Part shown: positions 24,123 through 33,725 of the stretch, one piece after another
Layout: the number at the start of each line of letters is the position of its first letter
Numbering within the stretch: the stretch's first letter is position 1
NCBI GenBank assembly: GCA_903951425.1
Contig: CAJBBX010000093.1
Span: 1-41,781, forward strand
Source: an uncultured Chthonomonas sp.
Lineage (GTDB): Bacteria; Armatimonadota; Chthonomonadetes; Chthonomonadales; CAJBBX01
DNA: 41,781 nucleotides
Reading direction: 5' to 3'
The notes under the pieces: generated by a model
The model's database searches: none
What the model was told of the DNA's origin: nothing
The model's input: the letters and a program-made list of their open reading frames with translations, nothing else
Translations under genes and position numbers: made by a program

Positions 24123-25119
24123 CGCATTCGAGTTCGAAAAGCCGATCGCCGAGCTTGAGGAGCTCCTGGGCGCGCTCAGGGCCCCGGAGAAGCGCGCCGA
24201 GGCCGAGGCGCAGGGGATCGACCTCGACGAAGCCATCGCCACCCTGGAGGGTCAGTTGCGGCAAGCCATGCGGCAGGTCTACGGCCACCTCACGCCGTGG
24301 GAAAAGACGCTGATGGCGCGGCACAAGGACCGCCCCTACTCCCTGGACATGATCCGGCTGATCTTCGACGACTACATGGAGATCTCCGGGGACAGGCTTT
24401 GCGCCAACGATGAGGCCATCGTGGCCGGGTTCGCGCACCTGGCGGGTATGCCGCTGGCCGTGACCGGGCAGCAGAAGGGCCGCGACCTGAAGGAGCGCCA
24501 GCGCCGCAACTTCGGCAGCGCCCGCGCCGAGGGCTTCCGCAAGGCGCTCCGCGTGGCCCAGCTGGCGGCGCGGTTCGGCAAGCCCGTGGTCTCGTTCGTC
24601 GATACCGCCGGCGCGGCCGCCGACCTGCGGGCCGAGCAGCACGGCGTCAGCGAGGCCATCGCGCGGAACCTTGCCGCGTTCTCGGTGCTCCCCGTCCCCA
24701 CGGTCGCAGTGGTCATCGGCGAGGGCGGCAGCGGCGGGGCCATCGCGTTGGGCGTGGCCGACCGCGTCCTCATGCTGGAGCACGCCATCTACTCCGTCAT
24801 CGCGCCCGAGGGCTGCGCCGCCATCCTCTGGCACGACAAGGCCAAGGCAGCCGAAGCGGCGGACGCCCTGCGCCTGACCGCCCAGAGCGCCCTGGATCTG
24901 GGCCTGATCGACGAGGTGGTTTGCGAGCCGCTTGGCGGCGCGCACCGCGACCCGGCAGCCGCCGCGGCAGCCGTGCGGGAAGCCCTGGAGCGCCACCTGG
25001 CCGAGATCAGCGCGATGGACCGGCAGGAACTGCTGGACAGACGCTATAGGCGCCTCCGCTCCTTCGGTGTCTTCGGCGCTGTGGCGCCCGGCGGGGATGC
25101 CTCGGCGGAGGGCGAGTAG
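24112..25119 (+). CDS. accA: Acetyl-CoA carboxylase carboxyltransferase subunit alpha
   Basis: AccA is the partner of AccD in the carboxyltransferase tetramer. The 335-residue protein starts FEFEKPIAELEELL, with the long helical N-terminus of this family, followed by YSLDMIRLIFDDYMEISGDR, VTGQQKGRD and the core SFVDTAGAAADLRAEQHGV and GEGGSGGAIALGVAD, with the acyl-CoA oxyanion-hole glycines. It overlaps accD by 11 bases, which ensures balanced synthesis, and is followed by an esterase gene after 2 bases. Confidence 0.96.
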   Translation: MAVSAFEFEKPIAELEELLGALRAPEKRAEAEAQGIDLDEAIATLEGQLRQAMRQVYGHLTPWEKTLMARHKDRPYSLDMIRLIFDDYMEISGDRLCANDEAIVAGFAHLAGMPLAVTGQQKGRDLKERQRRNFGSARAEGFRKALRVAQLAARFGKPVVSFVDTAGAAADLRAEQHGVSEAIARNLAAFSVLPVPTVAVVIGEGGSGGAIALGVADRVLMLEHAIYSVIAPEGCAAILWHDKAKAAEAADALRLTAQSALDLGLIDEVVCEPLGGAHRDPAAAAAAVREALERHLAEISAMDRQELLDRRYRRLRSFGVFGAVAPGGDASAEGE

Positions 25120-25121
25120 CC

Positions 25122-25871
25122 GTGGCCTTCTGCGAGCTGCGCTACTTCAGCCCGGCGCTGCAGAAGCAGTCCGCCGCCAACGTCATCCTGCCCGACCCCG
25201 AGGTCGGCCCCGGTCCCTACCCGGTCCTCTACCTTCTGCACGGGCTCAGCGATGACCAGACGATCTGGCACCGCCGGACCAGCATCGAGCGCTACGTAGC
25301 CGGGCTGCCGCTCATCGTCGTGATGCCGGACGGCGGCCGGGGTTTCTATGCCGACGCCGTGCATGGCTTCGCCTACGAGACGGCCATCGCCGGCGACCTG
25401 GTGCAACTCATCGACGGCACGTTCAAGACGCTTCCTGTGCGCGAAGGCCGCGCGGTGGCCGGGCTCTCCATGGGCGGCTACGGCGCGGTTCGCTACGCGC
25501 TGAGGCGCCCCGACCTCTTCTGCGCCGCCGTGAGCCACTCCGGCGCATTGCTCTTCGGGCATCGTCCGTTGCCCGGCGACGAGTCCGGCAACCCCGAGTT
25601 CGTGCGCATCCTGGGCGAGTCGCCCGCCGGCGGGCCCAACGACCTGTGCGCGGCCGCGGCGGCGACCGATCCGGAGCAGCAGCCGGCGCTGCGCATCGAC
25701 TGCGGCGTGGACGACTTCCTTCTGGAGGACAACCGCGCCTTCCACGCGCACCTGGACGAGATCGGCTACCCGCACGAGTATGCCGAGTTCCCCGGGGCGC
25801 ACGATTGGGGCTACTGGGACACCCATGTGCAGGAGACGCTGCGCTTCGTGATGGCTCGGATGCGGGGTTAG
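25122..25871 (+). CDS. Alpha/beta-hydrolase of the esterase D/S-formylglutathione hydrolase-like family
   Basis: A 249-residue esterase (PF00756 type). The nucleophile elbow GLSMGGYG places Ser116; the oxyanion strand is LYLLHGLSDDQTIW; the acid is probably in IDCGVDDFLLEDN and the histidine in PGAHDWGYWD. Tributyrin-type acyl esterases and S-formylglutathione hydrolases share this layout. The GTG start 2 bases after accA suggests one transcript with accDA. There is no signal peptide, so it should be cytoplasmic. Substrate undetermined. Confidence 0.82.
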   Translation: MAFCELRYFSPALQKQSAANVILPDPEVGPGPYPVLYLLHGLSDDQTIWHRRTSIERYVAGLPLIVVMPDGGRGFYADAVHGFAYETAIAGDLVQLIDGTFKTLPVREGRAVAGLSMGGYGAVRYALRRPDLFCAAVSHSGALLFGHRPLPGDESGNPEFVRILGESPAGGPNDLCAAAAATDPEQQPALRIDCGVDDFLLEDNRAFHAHLDEIGYPHEYAEFPGAHDWGYWDTHVQETLRFVMARMRG

Positions 25872-25975
25872 GATCGGCTCCGGCCCGCAACCTGCAACCG
25901 GTAACGCGGCGTCTGCGTAGTTCCTTGCGAGGCGCCCATGGCGGGCGCTCGCCGGCAAGTGGGCAGGAGGCATCT

Positions 25976-26467
25976 GTGTACTCGATCGTTGGCGCTGACG
26001 GAGCGGACTACGGACCGGTTGAGAGCGCGACGCTGGTGCAGTGGGCGCGCGAGGGCCGCGTGGTCGCCAAGACCACCGTGCTGGACCATGCCACCGGCCG
26101 GCGGTTCCTGGCCTGCGACCTGGCCGAGCTTGCGCCCATCTTTGACGGCACGCTTGTAGCCGCCGGGCGCTCCGACCTGGGTCCGTCGTACCGTACCGCC
26201 CCGCCGGTCATGGTGGAGCCGATCCTGCCGCCCACGACCCTGCGCCGCCGCAACCGGATCGTCGCCGGCCTGCTGGGCGTCTTCCTCGGCGCCTGGGGCG
26301 TCCACCGCTTCTACCTCGGCTACACCAGCGTGGGCACCGCCATGCTCGTCCTGGGCCTCACCGGCTGCGGGACCGTGGGCACGGCGGTCTGGGGCTTCGT
26401 GGAGGGCGTCCTTTGCCTGCTCGGCGCCATGAACGACGCCGACGGGCAGCCGCTGATCAACGGCTAG
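25976..26467 (+). CDS. GYF_2 and TM2 domain membrane protein
   Basis: A 163-residue protein. GTG 25976 is chosen because AGGAGG precedes it by 5 bases. Residues 1-50 (YSIVGADGADYGPVESATLV) are a GYF_2 domain, and residues about 85-150 form a TM2 domain: two membrane helices with GVHRFYLGYTSVGTAML and a final WGFVEGVLCLLGAMNDADG. Such proteins are common in bacteria but their role is unknown. It ends 6 bases before the convergent permease gene. No terminator is visible between them. Confidence 0.82.
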   Translation: MYSIVGADGADYGPVESATLVQWAREGRVVAKTTVLDHATGRRFLACDLAELAPIFDGTLVAAGRSDLGPSYRTAPPVMVEPILPPTTLRRRNRIVAGLLGVFLGAWGVHRFYLGYTSVGTAMLVLGLTGCGTVGTAVWGFVEGVLCLLGAMNDADGQPLING

Positions 26468-26473
26468 CCCGCG

Positions 26474-27415
26474 CTACGAGCTGTAGTAGACGTACTTCCC
26501 GGACGAGCGGAATACCGCCAGCGTCGCCAGCACCACCACCACGAACATGAGCCATGCCATGGCGCACGCGTAGCCCATCTTGAAGAACTGGAACGCGTTC
26601 TGGAAGAGGTACATGGGGTACATCATCGTCGAGTTGGCCGGGCCGCCGGTGCCGTTGGTCATGACCCAGGCCTGGGTGAAGTACTGGAACGAGCCGATGA
26701 GCCCCATGACGAACATGAAGAGGAAGTAGGGGCTCACCATGGGCAGCGTCACGTGGCGGGTCTTCTGCCAGCCTCCGGCGCCGTCCAACTCGGCGGCCTC
26801 GTAGAGCTCCTCCGGCACGCCCTGAAGGCCCGCCAGGAAGATCACCATGGAGTTGCCTACGCCCCAGACGCTCATGAGGATCAGGGCGGGCTTCGACCAG
26901 TCCGGGTCGGCCAGCCAGCCGATGGGCACCTTGATGCCCAGGCCGCCGATCAGCGTCTGGAGCCCCGACCACTGCATCATCATGTTGACCAGGCCGTGCT
27001 GCGGGTTGAGGAGCCAGAGCCACAGCACCGAAGACGCCACCACCGGCACCACCGAGGGGACGTAGAAGATGGTGCGGAAGATGGTCTGCCCCTTCACCTT
27101 CTGGTTCAGCAGGAGCGCCAGCCCGAACGCGGTAATGATGCCCAGAGGAACGGCGATGACGCTGTAGTAGAGCGTGTTGCCGATGGCCTCGTAGAGCAGA
27201 CCTTTGTGCATGAGGTCGCGCCAGATGAGCTGGTAGTTACCCGAGCCGACCCACTGCGGCGGCTTTAGCGCCGAGTAGGTGCAGAAGCTATAGTAAAGGG
27301 ACGCAGCCAGCGGGTAGAGCGTGAGCCCCACGAGGCCGACAATGGCCGGCGCCGTGAAGAGCAGGCCGTTGAGGTTATGCTGACGCTCCATGCGGCTGGC
27401 GGATCGAGATGACAT
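26474..27415 (-). CDS. Sugar ABC transporter permease (MalF/UgpA-type)
   Basis: A 313-residue inner-membrane permease (BPD_transp_1) with six predicted helices. It has the EAA loop that contacts the ATPase: ELYEAAELDGAGGWQKTRHV followed by LPMV. Carbohydrate type-1 importers need a second permease, a substrate-binding protein and an MsmX/UgpC-type ATPase; none is in this window. The start is uncertain: ATG 27415 is used, though ATG 27391 starts closer to family length. It is divergent from the glycyl radical enzyme gene 69 bases away. The substrate is unknown but probably an oligosaccharide. Confidence 0.85.
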   Translation of the reverse strand: MSSRSASRMERQHNLNGLLFTAPAIVGLVGLTLYPLAASLYYSFCTYSALKPPQWVGSGNYQLIWRDLMHKGLLYEAIGNTLYYSVIAVPLGIITAFGLALLLNQKVKGQTIFRTIFYVPSVVPVVASSVLWLWLLNPQHGLVNMMMQWSGLQTLIGGLGIKVPIGWLADPDWSKPALILMSVWGVGNSMVIFLAGLQGVPEELYEAAELDGAGGWQKTRHVTLPMVSPYFLFMFVMGLIGSFQYFTQAWVMTNGTGGPANSTMMYPMYLFQNAFQFFKMGYACAMAWLMFVVVVLATLAVFRSSGKYVYYSS

Positions 27416-27484
27416 GCAAGTAGGTTCGTCGGGCAGTCCGGCGATTCCTCTTTGGTGCAGCGCGAAGCGCTGGAGGCACGCCCG

Positions 27485-29668
27485 GTGAGTACGTCCCATC
27501 CCCTCTCCCGCCTGACCGACCCGACAGATCGCGTCGCCCGCCTTCGCGAACACACCCTCCGCACGGCCCACGACCCGGCGGCTTGGTCCGGCGATGAGGC
27601 CGACCTCGCCGAGGGGCAGGCGTGGCTGGCGTCGGCCGGCGAGCCCTCGCATATCGTGCGGCGGGGCATGCTGGCCGGGGGCATCCTGCGGCGGCTGGAG
27701 CCGGCCATCGGCGAGGACGAGCTCATCGTCGGCAAGTTTGGCCGGCGCGCACTGGACGCAGAGGAGGCGGAGTTTACGGCGCTGTGGCGCGACATGGGCC
27801 GCAAGTTGGTTCCGCAGGCGCTGGGCCAGCGAGCCCATATGGCCATCGACTACGAGCGCGTGCTACAGGAGGGCATCGGCGGCGTCCGAGAGGTCATCGC
27901 ACGGCAGCGGCAGGGCCTGCGCCTGACGGACCCGTCGGACCTGGCCAGCGACTGCTTCTACCGGGGCGCCCTGGAGGCCCTTGCCGGCATGGAGGAGCTG
28001 TCCCGGCGCTATGCCGATAGGGCGGAGGCCATGGCCGCGAGTGAGGCCGACCCGCGGCGGGCAGCCGACCTCCGGTCGATCGCCAAACGGTGCCGGCGCG
28101 TGCCGGCAGAGCCCGCACGGACCTTCGCAGAGGCCGTGCAGGCAGTCAGCTTCGTCACGTTCTGCCAGTGCGCCGGCAACCGGATGCTCCTCTTCCAGCT
28201 CGGAAGGCCGGACCGGTACCTGCTCCCCTACTACCTCCGTGACCTGGCCCAGGGCCGCATCACCCCCGACGCGGCGCAGGAGCTGCTCGACTGCGCGGGC
28301 CTCATCCTCAGCGAGTACACGCCGCGCGGTCTCGCCGTGGGCTGGATGTGCGGCGGAAGGGACTCCTGCGGCGCCGACGTGACCAACGACCTGACCTACA
28401 TGATGGTCCAGTGCGCATGGCACATCCGGCTCCCCTACCCCGGCATCGGCATCTGCCGCACCTCGGAGACGCCCGACGACCTCATGGAGATGGCCTGCCG
28501 GGCGCTGGCGCGGGGCTGCTCGCATCCGGCCATCTTCGGCGACGAAACCATCACGAAGGGGTTGCTGCGGGCCGGCCTGCCGCACCGCGATGCCTGCCAC
28601 TACGTCCACAGCACCTGCGTCGAGATCACACCCGTGGCCATCAGCAACGTCTACGTGGCCAGTCCCTACTACAACCTGGGGCAGGCGCTGAACGACGTGC
28701 TGGGCGTGCCCCGCGGGGGCCGCGAGGAGGTTCCGCTCTGCCGTTGCGCCTCCTTCGAGGAGCTCTTCGAGCGGCTCAAGGAGGCCATTGCCGCCGAGGT
28801 GGAGGTGGGCGTCCGCGACCAGAACCTGGCCATGATGAGCCGCCACCTCTCCGGCGGCTACCCGCTCCTATCCTGCTTCGTGAACGACTGCCTCCTCACG
28901 GGCAAGGACATTGACCACGGCGGCGCCCGGGCCAACTGGGTGGAGTCGTCCTTCGTGGGGCTGGCCAACACCGTCGATGCCCTGGCCGCCATCCGGCAGG
29001 TGGTCTTCCAGCGCCGATCGGTGACGCTCGGTGAGCTAAGGGACGCCCTTGCGGCCGACTTCGAGGGCCACGACCGTGTGCGGGCCCTGCTGGCCGCCGC
29101 GCCGCGGTACGGTAACGACGTGGCTGAAGTGGATGGCCTAGCCGACGATCTGACCCGCTTCCTTCACGACGTCTGCAGCCGCTACCGCACCTACTGGGGC
29201 GGACCCGTCATTGCGGGCTTCTTCTGCTGGATCATGCACGAGCACCTGGGCCGCCACACCGGGGCCACGGCGGACGGGCGGCCGGCGGGGTTCCCGTTCG
29301 CGGACGGCTCCGGTCCGGCGCAGGGGCGCGAGCGGTCCGGCCCCACGGCCATGGTGCGCTCATCCACGTCGTGGAGCCACTGCGACATGCTGGGAGGCAT
29401 CGCGGTGAACATGCGGTTTCAGCGCACCGGCGACCCGGACGCACTGGCAAGGGCCATGAAGCCGCTCATCGGGGTATTCTGCTCCATGGGTGGGTTCGAG
29501 GCGCAAGTGAACGTGGTCAGCCCCGACATCCTGCGCGACGCCGTGGCGCACCCCGAGCGGCACCGGGACCTGGTGGTGCGCATCGCAGGCTACAGCGACT
29601 ACTTCGTGGGCCTTTCGCCGCAGATGCAGGCGGAGGTCATGGCGCGGACGGAGCTGGAATGCGCCTGA
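27485..29668 (+). CDS. Glycyl radical enzyme of the PFL/choline-lyase/HypD superfamily
   Basis: A 727-residue glycyl radical enzyme. The start GTG 27485 follows TGGAGG by 8 bases; a longer GTG form from 27452 has no site. The active-site loop HSTCVEITP carries Cys378 (the thiyl radical site) followed by Val-Glu, the arrangement seen in eliminases such as choline lyase and glycerol/diol dehydratases. The C-terminal glycine loop RIAGYSDYF has Gly702 (the radical site), 25 residues from the end. Activation requires a radical-SAM enzyme, which is not in this window. The residue before the cysteine is Thr rather than the common Gly of GCVE, so the substrate class is uncertain. It implies an anaerobic or microaerobic lifestyle. 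Confidence 0.85.
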   Translation: MSTSHPLSRLTDPTDRVARLREHTLRTAHDPAAWSGDEADLAEGQAWLASAGEPSHIVRRGMLAGGILRRLEPAIGEDELIVGKFGRRALDAEEAEFTALWRDMGRKLVPQALGQRAHMAIDYERVLQEGIGGVREVIARQRQGLRLTDPSDLASDCFYRGALEALAGMEELSRRYADRAEAMAASEADPRRAADLRSIAKRCRRVPAEPARTFAEAVQAVSFVTFCQCAGNRMLLFQLGRPDRYLLPYYLRDLAQGRITPDAAQELLDCAGLILSEYTPRGLAVGWMCGGRDSCGADVTNDLTYMMVQCAWHIRLPYPGIGICRTSETPDDLMEMACRALARGCSHPAIFGDETITKGLLRAGLPHRDACHYVHSTCVEITPVAISNVYVASPYYNLGQALNDVLGVPRGGREEVPLCRCASFEELFERLKEAIAAEVEVGVRDQNLAMMSRHLSGGYPLLSCFVNDCLLTGKDIDHGGARANWVESSFVGLANTVDALAAIRQVVFQRRSVTLGELRDALAADFEGHDRVRALLAAAPRYGNDVAEVDGLADDLTRFLHDVCSRYRTYWGGPVIAGFFCWIMHEHLGRHTGATADGRPAGFPFADGSGPAQGRERSGPTAMVRSSTSWSHCDMLGGIAVNMRFQRTGDPDALARAMKPLIGVFCSMGGFEAQVNVVSPDILRDAVAHPERHRDLVVRIAGYSDYFVGLSPQMQAEVMARTELECA

Positions 29669-29774
29669 CGGGATAGGGCGCAGGGCGGGGCGGCTAGTGG
29701 GCCAAGCAGCACTGTCATCAGGTCAGTGGAGTCAGCCTGCCGGGCGGACACACCCGGCGGCCCGGGGGCAACAA

Positions 29775-32624
29775 ATGGCGTTCGAACCTGGCGAGAAGGC
29801 GATGGAAACAGGCGTCGGTCTGTTGTGGAAGACCGTCCGTGAAGCGGCGATGGGCCGATCCGGCGACGACGTGGCGAAGAGCGCGTGGGAGGCGATTGAG
29901 CGGTCCTTCGCGGCTTCGGTCGACGGCGCGGCCGTGGCATTCATAGCCGTGATGGGCTCGACGCCGACCCGCGACGCGTCGGCGCTGGCACACATGCTGC
30001 ACAGCCTGTTGGACCGCCCCGAGGTCGCCGCGCAACTGGGCGCCCTGCTCCTGGACGGCAAGCCGCTGGATCCCGCCGCGCTCTACGGAAGCTACCGGAA
30101 GGCCGGATGGAACGACGAGTTCCTCAACCAGGCCGACCTTGCCATGCTGCTGACATTCCTGAACGGCATCCACTGCCCGAAGGCGCCGGGAGCCGATGTG
30201 CGCGAGCAACTGCAGTCGGTCCGCGAAGCGCTCGCACTTCTCACGACTGCAGTCGAGGCCCCGGCGCAGGCCCCGACATCCGTAGGCACGTCCGCCCGCG
30301 AAACATACCTGCGACTGCTCGTGGAGGAGACCGGCAGGCTGCCGCTCTCGGGCCCGGAGAAGTCCGGTTCCGACGCCACCAGCACATCCGCCCCTCCCTC
30401 GCTGAGCGATGTCTACATCGGCCTCCGAGTCGCGGGGCGGCGCCGCACTGAGTCCGGACGGCTTGGTCGTCGTGACGAGTCGCCGACGGCGCTTGAGGCG
30501 TTCGCCGTGAGTCCGCACCTCTTGCTGATCGGCGAGCCGGGCGGCGGCAAGAGCACCTTCGCCAACCACCTGGTCAACACGCTGGCCCGCAAGCAGCTAG
30601 ACCCGGCGCTCGACCTGGCGGCCGCCCTGCCCGGTCTACCGCCGGGCTGGGAAGCCCTGCTCCCGGTGAGAGTTATGCTGCGTCAGGTTGCCGAGTGGGT
30701 CAGGACGTCGGGTACCCGGACAAGTAAGGTCGGTCTGCTCGCGGCGTACCTGGATAGCAGCTTGGCAAAGGAGTGTCCTGACGCCGTTGCTGACGTTCGC
30801 CTCGCCGTGACGGTCCACAAGGCCCTGATCGTGCTGGACGGCTGGGACGAGGTGGCCGATGGCGATCCGGCCCTGCCTGCCATCCGCGACATGCTAAACG
30901 CGCTACCCACCGCCTATCCGAGTATGCCCATCCTGGCAACCTGCCGCGTGCGCAGTTATGAGGAGCGCGACAGGCTGGATGCGTCAAGGGGCCCCTGGCA
31001 ACTGGACGAGGTGGTCTGGAGGCGTGCCGACCTGCTGCGGTTTGATAGTCAGCAGATTGAGGACTTCGTGACGGCCTGGTACCGCACGCTCGATCAGCGC
31101 CGGACGCGGCCGGCCTGGCACGCCGACGCGGCCAAGCTCACCGCGGCCACGCGTCGCGCCGACCTAAGCGACATGGCCGGCAACCCACTCCTCCTCACAA
31201 TCATGGCCATCGACCATGCCGACAAGGGCGAGCTGCCCGACGCGCGATCGCAGGTCTACGAGGACGTGGTTGACCTGCTGCTCTGGAAGTGGCGAGAGAA
31301 GGACAAGACCCGGCAGGACGGGCATGACTCCCTGCGCGACCTTCTCCGTAACGCCGACCGGCAGGAGGTGGACTTCCGGCGCGTCCTGGCCCGGGTGGCC
31401 TACGAGGCCCACGCTGGCGCCGAGGCGGCGGGTACCCAAAGCGCGGCGGACATCCCGGAAGCCGTGCTGCGCGAGGCCTTCGTGGCGCTGACCCGCGACG
31501 GCAGGGACTACACCTGGGCCGACCGGGTTCTGCGCCTTGTCACGCTGCGGGCCGGCCTGCTTATCCCGGGCAAAGGCGGCTGCTGCACCTTCCCGCATCG
31601 GACCTTCCAGGAGTACCTGGCCGCTTGCCACGTCTGCTCTCAGGGCGAGGTGGTCGCCGAGCTCGACGGCCTCGCCCGCCGGGGTGCCTATTGGCGCGAG
31701 GTGGCGCTCCTTGCCGTGAACCGGCTGGTGTACATACAGGCCGACTTTGACCGACCCATGCGGCTGGTCGGCAAGCTCTGTCCGCTGTCGGCCTCAACTG
31801 ATGAGGCTGGCTGGCGCGCTGTGGTCATGGGCGGCGAGTGCATGGCCGAGATCGGCGCGCGGAGAGCGACGGACGAGCAGGACGCACTGGTCTTGAAGCG
31901 GGTTCGTGACCGCCTCGTGCAAATCCTGGAGGACGTGCCCGAGCGCCTCCCGACCGTGGAGCGCATCGGCGCGGGGAACACGCTGGCCGCCATCGGCGAC
32001 CCGCGCGACTTGCGGGCGATGGTTGAGGTGCCCGGCGGGCCCTTCCTCTATGGCCCGAACAGGGAGCAAGCCGATCTGCCGTCGTTCAGAATCCGCAAGT
32101 ACCCCGTAACGGTGGGGGAGTACCGGGCCTACGTCGAGGCGAACCCCCGCGTCAAGATGCCGCCGGCGCCGCTCTGGGGCTGGATCGACAGCCACCCCAT
32201 GGTCAACGTCTCGTGGCTCGACGCGAAGGCCTTCTGCGAGTGGGCCGGGCTGGCGCTGCCCAGCGAGAGGCAGTGGGAGAAGGCGGCGCGGGGCACGGAC
32301 GGTCGGGAATACCCCTGGGGTGACGACTGGCGCGACGGCCATTGCGCCTGTTCGGTGCAGCCCGCCGATCTGAACAGCACCGCGCCGGTAGGCGCCTTCA
32401 CGGCCGGCGAGAGCCCGTATAGCTGCTCAGACATGGTCGGCAACGTATGGGAGTGGTGCCAGGACCCCTACGAGCGTGGGAGCTCCTACCGTGTCCTGCG
32501 GGGCGGCTCGTGGTACTACGTCAATGCCGACGACTTCCGCGCGCACTGTCGCCGTGGGAGCGACCCTGACAATAGGGGCAACTCTCGAGGGTTCCGGTGT
32601 GTCTCGCCCGAGGGCTCCTCGTAG
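29775..32624 (+). CDS. NACHT NTPase with C-terminal SUMF1 (formylglycine-generating-enzyme-like) domain
   Basis: A 949-residue STAND-type protein. Residues 1-190 form a mostly helical N-terminal region without recognised motif, followed by a linker. The NACHT domain has Walker [10 protein letters not shown] at 253-261 and Walker [10 protein letters not shown] at about 351-359, then winged and helical segments ([24 protein letters not shown]). From about 749 ([12 protein letters not shown]) a SUMF1/FGE-sulfatase domain runs to the end: [37 protein letters not shown] and RVLRGGSW, with GFRCV near the end. The ATG at 29775 is tentative; GGGGGC lies 7 bases upstream and ATG 29802 is an alternative. 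Such fusions are signalling or defence ATPases with a ligand-binding C-terminal domain. No effector nuclease or TIR domain is recognisable. Confidence 0.85.
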   Translation: MAFEPGEKAMETGVGLLWKTVREAAMGRSGDDVAKSAWEAIERSFAASVDGAAVAFIAVMGSTPTRDASALAHMLHSLLDRPEVAAQLGALLLDGKPLDPAALYGSYRKAGWNDEFLNQADLAMLLTFLNGIHCPKAPGADVREQLQSVREALALLTTAVEAPAQAPTSVGTSARETYLRLLVEETGRLPLSGPEKSGSDATSTSAPPSLSDVYIGLRVAGRRRTESGRLGRRDESPTALEAFAVSPHLLLIGEPGGGKSTFANHLVNTLARKQLDPALDLAAALPGLPPGWEALLPVRVMLRQVAEWVRTSGTRTSKVGLLAAYLDSSLAKECPDAVADVRLAVTVHKALIVLDGWDEVADGDPALPAIRDMLNALPTAYPSMPILATCRVRSYEERDRLDASRGPWQLDEVVWRRADLLRFDSQQIEDFVTAWYRTLDQRRTRPAWHADAAKLTAATRRADLSDMAGNPLLLTIMAIDHADKGELPDARSQVYEDVVDLLLWKWREKDKTRQDGHDSLRDLLRNADRQEVDFRRVLARVAYEAHAGAEAAGTQSAADIPEAVLREAFVALTRDGRDYTWADRVLRLVTLRAGLLIPGKGGCCTFPHRTFQEYLAACHVCSQGEVVAELDGLARRGAYWREVALLAVNRLVYIQADFDRPMRLVGKLCPLSASTDEAGWRAVVMGGECMAEIGARRATDEQDALVLKRVRDRLVQILEDVPERLPTVERIGAGNTLAAIGDPRDLRAMVEVPGGPFLYGPNREQADLPSFRIRKYPVTVGEYRAYVEANPRVKMPPAPLWGWIDSHPMVNVSWLDAKAFCEWAGLALPSERQWEKAARGTDGREYPWGDDWRDGHCACSVQPADLNSTAPVGAFTAGESPYSCSDMVGNVWEWCQDPYERGSSYRVLRGGSWYYVNADDFRAHCRRGSDPDNRGNSRGFRCVSPEGSS
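32511..32600 (+). other. Possible variable region of the NACHT-SUMF1 gene
   Basis: The last residues of the SUMF1 domain read from Trp-Tyr-Tyr after RGGS to GFRC. Codons here are rich in forms that arise from AAC by change at adenines: two TAC, AAT, two GAC, CAC, AGC, GAC, GAC, AAT and AAC, while framework residues (Arg, Gly, Phe, Pro) are conserved. This is the position and chemistry of the variable repeat in diversity-generating-retroelement targets of this fold. However, all SUMF1 domains share the scaffold, and no template repeat or reverse transcriptase is seen in the window. Confidence 0.3.
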
Positions 32625-32668
32625 CCCTTTGTGCTCTTGCCGTCTTGCCCTTTGGCCGTTGACGTTGC

Positions 32669-32698
32669 CGGCCGCCGCCGGGCCACCGGCGGCGGCCG
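32669..32698. terminator. Hairpin terminator between the NACHT gene and aroF
   Basis: GGCCGCCGCCGG and CCGGCGGCGGCC form a 12-bp stem (13 with the flanking C-G) around GCCA. On the plus strand TTTGCT follows, and the aroF stop codon of the opposite strand lies 4 bases further on, so it can serve both convergent genes. Confidence 0.8.
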
Positions 32699-32702
32699 TT
32701 TG

Positions 32703-33725
32703 CTATACCGTCCTCCCCACCGCCTCCGCCACGGGCCTGCACTGCCGCACCAGGGCATCGAACTGCTCGTGGGAGAGGGCTTGGGCCGCGTCTTTGATGG
32801 CCTTGTCGGGGTGCTGGTGCACCTCGATCATCAGGGCGTCGGCCCCGCAGGCCACGGCGGCGCGGGACATGGCCGCCACCAGGCTCGACTTCCCCGTGCC
32901 GTGGCTCGGGTCGACCACCACGGGCAAGTGCGAGAGCTGCTTCACGGCCGCCACAGCGCTCAGGTCCAGCGTGTTGCGGGTATGCGTCTCGAAGGTCCGG
33001 ATGCCCCGCTCGCAGAGCATGATGTCGTGGTTGCCCTCGAGGTAGATGTACTCGGCCGCCTGCAGCCATTCCTCGATCTTGGCCCACATGCCGCGCTTGA
33101 GCATGACGGGCTTGCTGGCTTTGCCCACCTCGCGCAGCAGGTCGTAGTTCTGCATGTTGCGGGTGCCGATCTGCAGCATGTCGGTGTAGCCGCAGACCAT
33201 CTCCACGTTGCGCGGGTCCATGATCTCGGTGATGACGGCCAGGCCGGTCTCGTCGGCGGCGGCGCGGAGTATCTTCAGCCCCTCCTCGCCGAGGCCCTGG
33301 AACGAGTAGGGCGACGTGCAGGGCTTGTAGGCCCCGCCGCGCAAGACCGTGGCGCCGGAGGCCTTGATGGCCTGCGCTGTGGCCAGCGTCAGCGGGTAGT
33401 CCTCAACGGTGCAAGGGCCGGCCATGAGGCAGATCTGCGGTCCGCCGATGGTGGCCGGGCCCACGGTGATGCTGGTACTTTCAGGCTTCCAGTCGCGGCT
33501 GACGAACTTGTAGGGGCGGACGATGGCAATGACGCGCTCGACGCACTCGAGCCGCTCCAACTGCTCGATGTACCGCTGCTTGTCCGTATCCGGCACGCCC
33601 ACCGCGCCGATGACCGTGCGCTCCGTGCCGTAGATTGGATGGACCCCGTAGCCCCAGTCCGTGATCCGCTGCTCGACGTCGGCCACCTGCTCACGGGTGC
33701 TGTGAGCCGCCATTACGATGATCAC
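32703..33725 (-). CDS. aroF: 3-deoxy-7-phosphoheptulonate (DAHP) synthase
   Basis: DAHP synthase condenses phosphoenolpyruvate with erythrose-4-phosphate, the first step of the shikimate pathway. The 340-residue protein is of the class I-beta (Thermotoga-like) type: an N-terminal ferredoxin-like regulatory domain (about 1-75, beginning [17 protein letters not shown]) and a TIM barrel with [34 protein letters not shown] and [11 protein letters not shown]. The GTG start overlaps the stop of the preceding gene (GTGA) and reproduces the family's MIIVM start. Inhibition by aromatic amino acids is expected through the N-terminal domain. Confidence 0.94.
   Translation of the reverse strand: MIIVMAAHSTREQVADVEQRITDWGYGVHPIYGTERTVIGAVGVPDTDKQRYIEQLERLECVERVIAIVRPYKFVSRDWKPESTSITVGPATIGGPQICLMAGPCTVEDYPLTLATAQAIKASGATVLRGGAYKPCTSPYSFQGLGEEGLKILRAAADETGLAVITEIMDPRNVEMVCGYTDMLQIGTRNMQNYDLLREVGKASKPVMLKRGMWAKIEEWLQAAEYIYLEGNHDIMLCERGIRTFETHTRNTLDLSAVAAVKQLSHLPVVVDPSHGTGKSSLVAAMSRAAVACGADALMIEVHQHPDKAIKDAAQALSHEQFDALVRQCRPVAEAVGRTV

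Noticed and set aside
32625-32702. Search for a DGR template repeat or reverse transcriptase beside the NACHT-SUMF1 gene
   Set aside because: The 78 bases hold only a terminator hairpin, then aroF; no repeat of the 3' end and no reverse transcriptase frame was found in the window.
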